Source of the DNA: Pseudonocardia sp. CNS-004
GTDB taxonomy: Bacteria > Actinomycetota > Actinomycetes > Mycobacteriales > Pseudonocardiaceae
Length of the DNA stretch: 61,884 nucleotides
Assembly: GCA_001942185.1 (NCBI GenBank)
Contig: MKJV01000106.1
Span: forward strand, 1-61,884
Direction of reading: 5' to 3'
The position numbers were made by a program, and so were the translations under genes. How positions within the stretch are numbered: position 1 is the first letter of the stretch; every line of letters begins with the position of its first letter. Below are positions 51,019 through 61,687 of this stretch, piece by piece. The notes beneath the pieces are model-generated. The model had not been told where the DNA came from. It made no database searches and saw only the letters and a list, made by a program, of their open reading frames with translations.

Positions 51019-53782
51019 TCAGCGATCGGCCGGGCCGCTGTCGGCGAACACCCTGGCCAGGTCGGTGCGGGAGCGCAGGCCGAGCTTGCGGTAGACCCGT
51101 GACAGATGCGCCTCGACTGTCTTGCGGGAGAGGAACAGCGCTGCGGCGGCCTCGACGTTGTTGAGTCCCTCGGCGACGAGGCGGGCGGTCTGGAACTCCT
51201 GCGGGGTTAGGGTGTCGATGGGCGTGCCGGGGATGGCCGCCGGGACGTGGCTGATCCCCGACGCCTCCAGTTCGACGCCCGCGCGCGCGACCACGGTCGG
51301 GCACCGAGCTGGTCGAAGATCCGCAGGGCCTCGTTGAGGGGCCAGCGGGCGGCGGAGCGCCGCCGGAGCCTGCGCAGGCTCTCGCCCTCGCAGAGCAGGG
51401 TGCGGGCGCGTTCGAAGGGCACGGGCACGCGGTCGTGTGCGGCGTGAGCTCGGGCGAAGTGTGCGCGCGCCGTGGTGAGGTCGGTGGCGAGGAGACCGTA
51501 GTAGCGCTCTACGACCGCCTGTGCGAAGGCGAGCCCGGTCGTCGCCGCCTCGTCGGTGGCCCAGCGCAATGCCGCGCGCGCGGTGTCGTGGTCGCCCGCC
51601 CTGATGTGGGCCTCTATCAGGTCGCCGGCGAACGGTACGGCTGTGGGGCATGCGAGGCCGCTCGCTCGGGCTGCCGTCCAGGCCCGGTCGAGGTGGTCGA
51701 CTGCCTCGTCGGTGGAACCCGACCCGAGCGCGTCGAGCCCGAGGACGGCGGGAACGTAGACCTCCATGCTGCCGAGCTCGTACGCATCGGCCGCTTGGCG
51801 TGCGCGGTCCATCCGCAGCCGGCACCGCGCCGAGTCGCCGCGCGCGGCGTCGATGCGCCCCAGGTTCACCTCAGCCACCCCGACGATCCCGAGCTGTTCG
51901 AGCTCCTCGGCCCAGCGCAGGGCCTCCGCCCCGTCGGCGTAGCCCTGCGTCCACGTCCCCGTCCACCACCCGAGCTGGGCACAGGTCGTGAGGGTGGCGG
52001 CCAGCGTCATCGGTGCCCCTGCCCGCCGTGCGACGTCCACGACGTGCCGTAGGACGGCGCCGGCGCGGTCGAACTGCTCGATCAGGATGTGCGCCGTCCC
52101 GGCGAAGAAGAGGAAGTGCAGGTCCCACAGCGGTGGGGTGGCGGCGATGTCGATGCCGTCCGCGATTGCTCGGGACTCGGGTATCCGGCCACTGACGGCG
52201 AAGGCGGCGGCCGCGCTCGCGGCGACCGGCAACGGGGGGTGGTCAGCGCCGCTTAGGGCTAGGCAACGGTCGGCGATGTCCTGCATTTCGGGGACGCGCC
52301 CGGACATCCCGCAGGGGAAGATGGCTTCGGCGTAGAGGTGAGCGGCTGCGGCCGAGTCGGTCGCAGCGATGCCCTCTGCCGCCCGCGTGAGGACGTCCAC
52401 CGCTCGCCGGGTCCGGCCCGCGAGGACGTGTGCCCGCGCCCGGACGATCTCGACGTTGGCGGTGAATCGGGGATCGTTGTCGATCTGGGCCGCGTCCTCG
52501 CACCTGGATATGGTCGAACGGGAGTCTCCGCCCAGGAGTGCCTCCGTGGCGGCCGACAGGAGTCGCTGGGCTCGGGTGCGGCCGGTGGTGGTGAAGTCGG
52601 CAGCGCGTCCCCAGGTCTGGGCGGAGGTCCGGTGATCGCCCCGGTCGCGGGCGTCGGCCGCGGCGGCGGCCAGCAGTGCGGCCACGTCATCGTTCGGGGC
52701 GGCGGTGCAGGCGGCCAGGTACCACGTCCGGAGGTGGCCGTGTGCTCGGCCTGCGAGGGCCCGGTAGACCCGGAGCTGTTCGACGACCGGAGTGTGCGCG
52801 ATGATGACGTCGCGGACCAGGGGATGCCGCAGCTCGATCCGTTCCGGGCGGACGGCCAGCAACGTAGCCCGCTCTGCCGGCGCGAGGTCGGTGAGGGTGA
52901 GCCCGAGGTCGTCGAGCACCGGCTCGAGATCGACCGGATCGGCCGAACGGCTCGCCGCGACGGTGAAGAGCGCTACTGCGGTCTGTGCGGTGAAGCCGCT
53001 GACGACCGACGACCAGGCCCTGCGCAGCGAGGGTCCGATCTCGGGATCTCGAAAACTCCGCTCCGACAGGGAGCTGGGCGGGGTGGCGGTGAGTGTTTCG
53101 ACGATGGCCAGCGGGTTGCCTGCCGTCCGGTCGACGAGCTGATCGAGTACCGCATCGGTGATGGTGACGTCCAGGGCGGTGGCCAGTTCCCGGGCCTCCG
53201 GGACGGACAGCCCCGGAAGGTGGAGCGTGGCTAGCTCGGGCGGGATCGGGGACGGGTCGCCGTCGGTCCGCATCGTGAGGATGATCGTCATTCGCTCGGT
53301 GGCGACCCTGCGCGCGATGAAAAGGAGCAGCTGCTGGGACTGCGGGTCGAGCCACTGGAAGTCATCCACGAGGATCAGCAGCGGCGTCTCTTCCCCGGCT
53401 GCGGCCAGCGCGCCCAGCGCCGCGGCGCAGACCGCCAGCGGACTCGTCACGGTGCCCGGTCGCAGTGCGAGGCTGATCTCCAGCGCCTCTCGCTGCACGT
53501 CGGGCAGGCTCGCGAAGTGATCGCGGATCGGCAGAAGCAGGTCTGCTGCGGCCGCGAACGCCAAAAGCGCCTCGGACTCGGCCCCCGACGCTCGCAGCAT
53601 CCGCATCTCGCTGCGTTCGATGCGGCACGGTCGAGCAGCGTCGACTTGCCGATACCCGCCTCGCCGATGACGGCGACGGCGCTGCCTCCCGTTCGGGCGG
53701 CGGCGACCAGCCCGTCGAGCAGGCTGCACTCGCGGTGCCTGCCGACGAAGGAGGTCGGGTGCGCGGTCGTTGCGCTGCGCAT
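51019..53782 (-). CDS. LAL-type LuxR transcriptional regulator (MalT-like; two frameshifts)
   Basis: A 921-aa large ATP-binding regulator. N-terminal FVGRHRECSLLDGLVAAART and Walker A GEAGIGKST. After a missing base at about 53632 comes Walker-B-like LLILVDDFQWLDPQSQQLL, then ARRVATERMTIILTMR. The middle is TPR-like (LGIVGVAEVNLGRIDAARGD; AVDHLDRAWTAARASGLACP). After a second loss near 51297 the C-terminal HTH is LTPQEFQTARLVAEGLNNVE then FLSRKTVEAHLSRVYRKLGL. Start ATG 53782 follows GGAGGGAGCACGGG. LAL proteins typically switch on biosynthetic or stress clusters. The target is unknown. Confidence 0.88.
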
Positions 53783-53891
53783 GCTCCCGTGCTCCCTCCG
53801 CACCGCCACGACTGATGGTCGCCGGGGTATTGCTCTGCGTTAACGGAGTCTCCGGTTACGCGCCGTGATACACCGGGCCGGACATGGGGAG

Positions 53892-54647
53892 ATGCCGGAT
53901 GCGGTAAGGGAGATGGCAGCAAACGGTGTAGTGGTGCCAGACGGGCGAGCGCGGTGCGATGCCATCACGGTGAAGGCGGTCGTGACCGGCCGTGACGCCG
54001 GCCTCGCCGCTGCGGCGCTTCGGGCGACGGAAAGGCCACCCTGGGCCGCCCGGATCTTCTTCGGTGAGCTCGACCAACCCCGTCGCCGCCATCCGTTGCT
54101 CGACACCGGCGTGTCATTGCGCGTCCGCGCCGGGCCCGGTCGTCGCGACACCGCGGTCGTCCTGCGCCCGCTGCGCCGGCAGGGACTGCCCGACCGGTGG
54201 TTCGCGATGACCGCTTCCGCCAGCCACTCCATGACCGTCACCGTCGACTGGACGGTGCAGGCTGACGTCCTACCGACGGACCACGTCGACGTCCTGACCT
54301 TGACGCACGACCTCGACCGGCTCGGGGCCGACCCCGGCGACGTCATGTGGTCGGTGCTGCAGCGCAACCTCGTCATGGACTACTGCCCAATGCCGGTGCC
54401 GTTCGACCGGCTCGTGCTGCGCGGCCCGGTCATGGCCAGCGGATGGACGTCCGTGCTCGACGGCCTCCCCGTGGCCGTCCAGCGGTGGACATGGCCCGGC
54501 CACGAGACCCTGGAGATCGCGATCCGCACCGAGCCCCGCGACGCCTTGCTGATAGCGCACCTGTTGCGTGCGGCGCTCCGTGTCCCCGGCCGGCGCGCGG
54601 AGATGCTGCCGTGTAGCACGACAAAGCTCGTGCTCGACAGCCTGTAG
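53892..54647 (+). CDS. CYTH-like domain protein
   Basis: A 251-aa soluble protein. After ITVKAVVTGRDAGLAAAALR it has FFGELDQPRRRHPLLDTGVS then LRVRAGPGRRDTAVVLRPLR, recalling the product-strand order (DTPxxxLxxxGxxLRxR...KLRP) of the CYTH superfamily of triphosphate tunnel enzymes. The N-terminal ExExK metal motif is degenerate (DAITVK) and the later half (WSVLQRNLVMDYCPMPVPFD) is unlike canonical CYTH. It may bind rather than hydrolyse a phosphorylated ligand. Start ATG 53892 is chosen for GGGGAG upstream. It is divergent from the LAL gene with a 110-bp shared promoter region. Confidence 0.4.
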   Translation: MPDAVREMAANGVVVPDGRARCDAITVKAVVTGRDAGLAAAALRATERPPWAARIFFGELDQPRRRHPLLDTGVSLRVRAGPGRRDTAVVLRPLRRQGLPDRWFAMTASASHSMTVTVDWTVQADVLPTDHVDVLTLTHDLDRLGADPGDVMWSVLQRNLVMDYCPMPVPFDRLVLRGPVMASGWTSVLDGLPVAVQRWTWPGHETLEIAIRTEPRDALLIAHLLRAALRVPGRRAEMLPCSTTKLVLDSL

Positions 54648-54769
54648 CAGACGCAGCGCGTCGTCTCCTCGGTGTGTCCGTGGTCAACGGCTATCTGATC
54701 GAGCGCGAGCCGACCCAACGTGATCGTCCGGCCGACATGCCCGAGCTTCTTGCTCGCAGTCGCCAGTCG

Positions 54770-57387
54770 CTACATCGCCTGGTAGGCGTCGATCCAGGCC
54801 CGGCGCTCGGTCGCCTCGAGCTCCAGCAGTCTGCGACCTTCGTTCAGCTCGTCGCGGCTGTTGCGCTCGAAGGCCCGGACGAACGCCTCGTAGGCCTCCA
54901 CACCGTGCTGGAACGAGCTGACGATCATGGGGTGGACCGAGGTGATGGGTTCGCCGGGCGGTACATAGGCCCGTGCGCCCGCCAGCAGCTGCCGCATAGG
55001 TTCGAGGATCTCCGTCCGCAGCCGCTGCGCCTTCGTCGCGAGGGTCAGCGTCCGGTCGTCGTCGATCTCCCCGGCGAGGGTGTTGAGGTCGATCCGCGGG
55101 ACGAACAGCGCGGGCGCGAGCCGTTCCTTGTAGTCCTCGATGTCTTCCGGGAACGCGCGTTCAGCGGGCGGGGCTATGGCGGTGGGGGAGGGTTGGTCCG
55201 CGGAGGCGGCGATCGCGGGACCTCCGATCTGCCCCGGGCCGGCCTGCCGTGATGGCGTGATCGCCGGGGCGCACGCCGCGACGCCGCCGCCGGCCGTCAC
55301 CGTGGCGAGCACGGCTCCGATCGCGATCGTCGCGGTCCGCATCGATCGCGTGGCGACCGGGCGGGGCACGAGTGAGAGCCAGGCCGTGGCGAGCACGACG
55401 ACCAGCGCCACCGCGACGTCCCGGGTCAGGATCCCGAACACGAAGCCCGGCAGCAGGGCGCCGCCGCGTACGGTGTTGAGCGCGATATAGCCCATGCCCG
55501 TCACCAGCGCCGCGACGGGCATGGCCCCCAGCCCTGCGCCGAGCCCGTGCTCGCCGTGCAGCAGGCCCAACGACCACGCGGCCGCCGCGCCCACCCCCGC
55601 GGCGCCAAGCGTCACCGCGAAGAGCCATTGCTCGAGCGCCGCCGGATCGGCCGGCAGCCCCAGCGCGCGGAACCCGACGGTCACGACGACGCCGACCAGC
55701 CCGCACACCGCGCCGACCGCGAGCACGACACCAGTCTTCGGGGGTAGCGGGGGTCTGGTCAGCCGGGCCCCGGGCGGGATCAGCCAGGCGGGTGCCACGA
55801 ACCCGCGGCGGCCTGCGGCCACCCCCCAGAGGGCCGCGCCACCGATCAGCACGCCGGCCGCCGCGACGGTCGGGGTCGCCAGCGCGTACTGGACCACGAG
55901 CACCCCGAGCTCGCGCCCACCGAGGTCGAGCGCGGTCTGCAGGAGCCGCGCCACCCACGTCGCGAGGCCGAGCACGAGCGCTGCGATGCCGTCGCGACCA
56001 GCCAGAACGCCCGTGGCCCGAAACGGGCAGCGGAATCTGCCCCGATGCTGCCGAGCGCCGCGACGAGCGCCGTGGCGCTCGCGAGGAGGACGGCCAGCAC
56101 GAGGACCGTCCACGGGTCGCGGTACCCGGCGACCCCGTCCAGACCGATACCCGCGAACGACACGACCTGGCCCATGATCGCGCCGAGGAGCACACCCGCG
56201 CCGAGCGGTCCGGTGTGCAGCGCCGTGCCGGCGGCCCGCGCGACGAGCGCCTGCCGCCAGACGGCGATCCCGATCGTCCCGCCCAGAAGCACCCCGATCA
56301 GCGCCGCGCTGATCACCGGAACCCATGCAGTCAGGCCGACGTCGCCGAGCACGATCGTGACCAGAAGACCGTTGACGACCGGCAGAAGGAGTGCCGCCAG
56401 GAACGCGGTGACCACGCCGTCGGCGAACGACGTCTCCACCGCCTTCTCGGGCCGGTCCAGGACCGCGATGCGGAGCACGGGATCGGGATGGTGCCCCGCG
56501 AGCCGCTGCAGCATGCCCCTGCGCGTGCGCGGGACCCGGCTCAGCACCCCGAGGAGCGCGCCGGTGCCGCCCGCCCACGCCGCGGCCAGGTCGGCGTCGT
56601 GTTCGCGAGCTCGCAGCAGTCTGCGCTGGACCAGGACTACGACGGCGCCGACGACCACCGCCCGCCACAGGTAGCTCGGCAGCGCGTCGACCTCGCCCAC
56701 CACGGCCGCGGCGACGATGGGCAGCAACAGCGCTGGCGCGAGGGCGTACCACGCCCCGCGGGCGAGCCAGGACAGGACGACGTCGCCGTGAGCGATGTGC
56801 GCCAGCTCATGCCGGATCATCGACTCGACGTCGGGCTCCTCGCTGCGACTCAGCAGCTTGGTGGGGACCACGATCCGGTACCGGCCGGGGCGGCCGAAGC
56901 AGAACGGCTCGCGCAGCGTGGACGGACCGCGCAGGAACTCCGGCGCGCGGCGGAGCCGAGCCTGCCACGCGAGCGCTGTCATCCGGGTCAACGCGTCGGC
57001 GTGGCGGTCGGCGAGCGGTCGCAGCTTTCGGCGTCGGATCAGCAGCGGCGGCGTGGCGATGACGACGGCTATGGCACCGATCGCGACCAGGACGGCCGCG
57101 CCGAGTGCGTAGGTCACGCGCACCGCCTCGGCCGGCTGGACGCAGGCCAGCAGCACGGCCCACTGCTGCTCGGGTCCGCCCTGCTGGGCCGTGCTCGCCG
57201 CGGCGCAGCGCGCGTACGCGGCGTCCCAGGCGGCCCCGGCGACTGAGTTGTGCACCGCCGTGCCGACAAACAGGCCTGCGGCGAGGATGCTCACCACGAG
57301 CAGCACGAACTGCGTGGTTGTTGACCGGGGCAGGCCCGTCACCCGCAGCGGCACGCGCTCGGGCCGGGTCGGCGCGTCGGCCGTCAC
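54770..57387 (-). CDS. M48-type zinc metalloprotease, multi-pass membrane protein (one frameshift)
   Basis: An 872-aa protein. After two N-terminal TM helices (TTQFVLLVVSILAAGLFVGT; VTYALGAAVLVAIGAIAVVI), the zinc site is H193-ELAH-197 (MIRHELAHIAHG) with the glutamate ligand in LLRAREHDADLAAAW. About ten further membrane spans follow (GVLLGGTIGIAVW; VGAVCGLVGVVVTVGFRALG). After a missing base at about 55991 (FWLVAT-GIAALVLGLATWVA), a C-terminal extracytoplasmic domain ends EATERRAWIDAYQAM. Such proteases cleave membrane or envelope proteins. GTG 57387 is a probable start; a short conserved-looking ORF (MTLGLSEQQAALLATWSW) at 57466 precedes it. Confidence 0.75.
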
Positions 57388-57500
57388 CGGGGTGCGCCGA
57401 CCGCGAGACAGCCCACGACCACGTCGCGAGGAGCGCGGCCTGCTGCTCGGAGAGGCCCAGCGTCATCGCCTGGGAGCGGGCGTTGTCGCGGATCGGCACC

Positions 57501-59560
57501 GTGACGGTGACCGACCTGGATCCGCTGCGCCCGTTCGACCCGGAGACGATCGGGCCGTACCACCTGCTCGGACGCCTCGGCTCCGGTGGCATGGGCGAGG
57601 TCTACCTCGGCCGGGATCATCGTGCCCGCCTCGCCGCGGTCAAGGTGGTGCACGACGCTACGCCGGTGATCCCCAGTTCCGAGCCCGGTTCGCCCGGGAG
57701 GTAGACATCGCCCGATCGGTCCGGGTCGCCTGGTCGGCAGCGGTCGTGGACGCCGATCCCGACGCGGTCGTCCCGTGGCTCGCGACCGAGTACATCGCCG
57801 GCCCGTCACTGGAGAAGCTGGTCGCCGCGACCGGGCCGATGGGCGAACCCTCCGCGGGCGTGCTCGCCTCGACGCTCGCCGAATCGCTGGCCGAGCTGCA
57901 CGCCCTGAACGTGGTGCACCGTGACGTGAAACCGTCGAACGTGCTGATCGCTCCCGACGGTCCGCGCCTGATCGATTTCGGGATCGCGCGCGCCGCGGAC
58001 ATCACCGCGATCACCCACACCGGCACCGTGCTGGGAGCGCCCGGCTACATGTCGCCGGAACAGGCGCTGGGGGCCAACAGCGGGCCGGCATCGGACGTGT
58101 TCTCGCTCGCCGCTGTCGTGGTCTTCGCGGTGATCGGCCACGGCCCGTTCGGTACGACCGCGAGTCCGGTGGCCATGCTGCGGCGCATCGTCGACGAGCA
58201 CCCCGATCTGCACTCGGTCCCGGACACTCTTCGTCGGGTACTCGAACCATGCCTGGCGAAAGACCCGGCATCTCGGCCCACCGCCGCCGAGTTCGCCGAG
58301 CTCCTCACGGACCACCGCAAACAGGCGGCCCACTGGCCGCGACCGGGTACAGCCGGCTGGTCCCCGACGTCCCTGCCGCCCCGGCGAAGCGAGTGGTCGA
58401 CCGCCGTCGGTTGCTCGGGGCTGCAGCCCTGGGCGTCGTGGTCGCGGCCGGCGTCGTGGTCGGGGCTCGTCGCGGAGAGCCGAGGCCGGAGCCTCCGAGC
58501 GGCGTGCTCCGCTGGAGGCTCGACGTTCCGCCACGACACGACAGCTTCGGCGGACCCGAGCGCATCCGCCGGGTCTCTTCAGGCGGCGGACTCGTGATCG
58601 CCGACACCGGGTCGAGGATCTATGCACTCGACGCGCGCAGCGGTCAGGTCCGCTGGGAGTCGTTGGTCTCCGGTTCGATCTATGACCTCCGGCGGACCTC
58701 GATCGTCGGAGACACCGTCTACTCCCACAACAGCCACGGGATATTCGCGTTAGACCCGGAAACGGGCGCCTCCGATGGGAGCAGGACGGCGCAGAATTCC
58801 TCCATGCCACTCCGACGGAGCTGCTCGGCAGGACGAACACCGAGGGGACGGTCCCGGCCAGGGAGTTGTTCGCGCTCGACCCCGCCACCGGCACGACCCT
58901 ATGGCGACACCCGATCCCTCTCGGCGACGAGACCGTTCGGCAGAACGACGAGGCCGACCCGAAGGTGGCCCACACCGACGGACGCCTGCACATGAGGATC
59001 CGGGACACCCTCACGACCTTCGATGCGGCGACCGGGACAGTCCAATGGGAGGTCTGGTTGCCCGGGCTCGGCGGCGGTGTGGACGCCCACGAGGACGTCC
59101 TCGTGCAGGTTCTGCCCGATCGGGTCGTGTCGTTCGACGCGGCGTCGGGAGCCCACCGCTGGACCAAGCCGATCAGCTATGACGGTTACCACGCCCACAT
59201 CGACACCGGCGCCCCATCGTTCACCACGGCATCGTGCTCCTGAGCGCTCAGCGCCTGCACGCGCTGGATTCCGGCACGGGGCGCCCGCGCTGGAGCGTCG
59301 CACCGCCGTCCGGCGGACGATTCGAGACCGCGCCGGTCGCGATCGACCGGACGGTGTACGCCGCGGACGTCACGTCCTGCGAGTTCCGGATCCGCGGCTA
59401 CGACCTCTACAGCGGTGACCTCCGCTGGACGCTGCCGTTGAACGGCTGTCTGTCGGGAGGACACCATTTCCAGATCACGGCGACCGACGGTTCCGTGTAT
59501 TTCGCGGTGGAGCACATCAGAGGGCCCGAAGGTTCGATGGTCTACGCCGTCGGCGAGTGA
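57501..59560 (+). CDS. Ser/Thr protein kinase with C-terminal PQQ-type beta-propeller (four frameshifts)
   Basis: A 687-aa Hanks-type kinase. Gly-rich loop LGRLGSGGMGEVYLGR, VAIK lysine in LAAVKVVH, catalytic loop VVHRDVKPSNVLI, DFG in RLIDFGIARA and APGYMSPEQA. All are canonical, so it is active. A juxtamembrane-type TM helix (LLGAAALGVVVAAGVVVGAR) follows, then an outside PQQ propeller with repeated ALDARSGQVRWESLV, ALDPETGGLRWEQDG, ALDPATGTTLWRHP and ALDSGTGRPRWSVAP units. Bases are missing near 57659, 58338, 58768 and 59214, each creating a stop. GTG 57501 begins after a shared intergenic region with the protease gene. Confidence 0.8.
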
Positions 59561-59641
59561 ACCGTTCCCGTGGCTCCGGGATACGTCGGCGATTGCGGCG
59601 ATCCCCCCAACCACATCCGCGTTCCGGGGTTCATATCCGAC

Positions 59642-60513
59642 GTGGAACCACTGACCAACGACGACCCGGCGACGATCGGCGGGTATCGGCTGTTCGCGCG
59701 GTGCGGCGAAGGCCGAATGGGCCCGATCTACGTGGGGCGTGGCGGCGACGGAGCCTCGCAGCGGTCCGGGTCGTGCACGGGTGGCTGGCGGGCGACGAGA
59801 GCGTCATGGACCGGCTTGCTGGTCGGATGGCCCGGGTGCGTGGTATCCGATCCGACGCGGTCGCGGCGATCGTCGACGCGGACCTCGACGCGCCCCGACC
59901 GTGGCTGGCCTCTCGGTTCGTCACGGGCCCGTCGCTGTCCCATGCTGTGCAGACCATCGGTCCTCTGGGTGGCGTGCCGGCCGGTCTGCTTGCGCTGCGG
60001 TTGGCGCGGGTTCTCCGGGATCTGCACGGGCAGGGCGTCGTCCACACCGACCTCAGGCCCTCCGACGTGCTGCTTGCCGCCGACGGGCCCTGCCTGGTGG
60101 ATCTCGGCTTGGGGGGTGCGGCCGCCGCGACCACGGCCACCCAGGTGGGCGCGCCGATGGGCGATCCGGGCTACCTGGCGCCCGAGCAGGTGCTGGGTGA
60201 GGAACCGGACGCTGCGTGCGACGTGTTCTCGCTGGCATCCCTCGTGGTGTTCGCAGCGCGCGGGGCAGGCCCGTTCGCCGGTCCGGACAACACCCCGCTG
60301 GTCGTCGCCCGCAGGATCCTCGGTGCTCCACCCGACCTGCGGGACGTGCCGTCAGAGCTCGCCGAACGTCTCGCGCCCTGTTTCGAGAGGCTCGCCGAGC
60401 ACCGCTGTTCCGCGGCCGACCTCGTCGATCGGCTCGCCGATGTCACGGACGTCGTGGGCGCGGCCTGGCCGAGCTTCTACCACGATCTCTGGATGCGTGA
60501 GTTCTCGAGCTGA
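59642..60513 (+). CDS. Kinase-like protein, predicted pseudokinase (one frameshift)
   Basis: A 290-aa kinase-fold protein with MEPLTNDDPATIGGYRLFAR, a Gly-loop that lacks its third glycine-rich set (CGEGRMGPIYVGR) and, after a missing base at about 59752, LAAVRVVHG. The VAIK lysine is Arg, the HRD arginine is Thr (VVHTDLRPSDVLL), the metal-chelating Asn is Asp and DFG is DLG (CLVDLGLGG). The APE-type block GYLAPEQV is kept. It therefore probably binds but does not phosphorylate. It has no propeller or TM. It follows the active kinase gene by 80 bp and resembles it along its kinase domain. Start GTG 59642 is tentative. Confidence 0.65.
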
Positions 60514-61115
60514 TCAGTTGCGGATCTTGTATGACGGCACGTACGCCGACCGCCGACCCGCAGTAGAACAGGTCGTGCGCGACCGAAATAGCAGGGAAGC
60601 AGCCGTTCCGGACTCATGCGCCACGGGCACGATCGTGTACCAGCCGGACTTGAACCCGACGGACCGCGAGGACCAGCCGCACTACGCGGCGATCGCCTGC
60701 TGGGCCGGGCCTCCCGTCCCGCATGGCGATGGTGCGGGGCCACGCCCTCGGGAGTTCCCAATCGCGGCAACTCGTTGCGGGTTGGCGGGGATGTGGCGAC
60801 TGCGGGCGGCAGTACAGCTCGCCGGGCCTGTTCCGCTCGTCGGCGGGGTCGAAGCGCTCGCGGTGTCGTTCATGTGCTCGTTCCTGGTGTCGGCGCACGA
60901 GCAGCCGGTGGCACGGATCGTCGCCGAGGAGCCACCGGGCGTCTACCTTCTGCCGAAGGGCTGCCGCCCGCGCGGATCGTGCTGATGAGCGAGGACGCCG
61001 TGGGCAGACTGTCCGATGGCTGCCCTACACACGCTCCGCGCGTCCGACGCAGGCGCGCGCCTCACACCCACGGCTGGTAGGAACCTAGACACACCCCATG
61101 ACCCCATCGGGGCGG
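60514..61115. other. Unassigned stretch with coding-like composition, no recognised gene
   Basis: Plus-strand pieces with high third-position GC occur (CATGTIVYQPDLNPTDREDQ at about 60616-60710, and an out-of-phase PLVGGVEALAVSFMCSFLVS near 60830-60900). They do not join into one frame or resemble a family. They may be a decayed gene. No terminator or repeat was found here. Confidence 0.35.
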
Positions 61116-61330
61116 TCATTCGGTTGGGGCGTCACCGAAGTACTGCGAGGGTGGCATGCCGAGGCAGCGGCGGAACATCGCGCTGAACGCGCTCGGGCTG
61201 TCGTACGACAGCTGTGTCGACACGCGGGCGACCGATTGTCCCCTGGCGAGCATCTCAACCGCCGCCAGCAGACGGGCCTGCTGGCGCCAACGACCGAACG
61301 TGCAGCCGACCTCGGCGGCGAAGCGGCGGC
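61116..61330 (-). pseudogene. C-terminal HTH of an AraC-family regulator, fragment
   Basis: About 70 residues match the second AraC HTH: RRFAAEVGCTFGRWRQQARL, LAAVEMLARGQSVARVSTQL, SYDSPSAFSAMFRRCLGMPP then SQYFGD. The end is native (TGA at 61116-61118). Upstream the frame loses meaning at about 61330, where a plus-strand fragment of PurA begins, so the N-terminal ligand domain and first HTH are gone. Confidence 0.65.
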
Positions 61331-61483
61331 TGGACCGAAGACCTGTCATCATGTCGCAGGCTCGAGGACCTCCCAGGCGACGCACGAGCGTACGTGCAAC
61401 GCATCGAGGAACTGACCGGCGCACCCGTCAGCGCGATCGGCGTCGGCCCCCGACGCAGCCAAATCGTGATTCCATCGAGCTGA
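61328..61483 (+). pseudogene. purA: C-terminal fragment of adenylosuccinate synthetase
   Basis: About 50 residues match the PurA C-terminus: GWTEDLSSCRRLEDLPGDAR, AYVQRIEELTGAPVSAIGVG, PRRSQIVI, then PSS-stop at 61481-61483. The full enzyme is about 430 aa, and nothing upstream belongs to it. A housekeeping purine enzyme tail butted against an AraC tail in the opposite direction indicates rearrangement. The essential copy must be elsewhere. Confidence 0.6.
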
Positions 61484-61501
61484 ATGTAGACGTCCCATAC
61501 C

Positions 61502-61530
61502 TTCAACCCTGCCGATCCTGATCCCGACGT
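61502..61530 (+). repeat. Degenerate copy of the tRNA-Pro 3' end (weak)
   Basis: The block TTCAACCCTGCCGATCCTGA then TCCCGACG keeps the TTCAA...ATCCTG...TCCCGACG order of the tRNA T arm and acceptor (23-44), with an 8-base insertion and small losses. About 100 bp further right lies the second TGGAGCA motif, as on the left side. It could be a remnant att site, or chance. Confidence 0.25.
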
Positions 61531-61629
61531 TCGAACACGACGCGGGCCGCGGTTGCAGCAAAGGCTGTGCGGCCGACCGCTGCCGGAGGCGCTGGCGCGC
61601 TGTGCGGGTGCGTCATTGACTGGCACGGA

Positions 61630-61648
61630 TGGAGCAAATGTGGAGCAC
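61630..61648 (+). repeat. TGGAGCA-type motif, right copy
   Basis: TGGAGCAAATGTGGAGCAC, 17 of 19 positions identical to the left copy at 184-202 and in the same orientation. The spacing to a tRNA-like sequence is similar at both ends. Confidence 0.4.
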
Positions 61649-61687
61649 TGACGTTCCCCCCGTAGCACGGACACCTGCGGTGTGGGG

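Noticed and set aside
57389..57466. Tiny minus-strand gene MTLGLSEQQAALLATWSW upstream of the M48-type gene
   Set aside because: Coding-like but under 30 codons, and its stop needs a frame change to line up with the next GTG; kept only as a remark in the protease entry.
7093..59752. Programmed ribosomal frameshifting as an explanation for the many breaks
   Set aside because: The sites lack a shared slippery heptamer or downstream structure, occur in unrelated families including ones not known to use it, and include both gained and lost bases.
60723..61088. Short Cys-containing plus-strand frame (GCGDCGRQYSS) as a zinc-binding protein
   Set aside because: Codon bias in this frame is weak, it overlaps better-biased frames and no family is recognisable.
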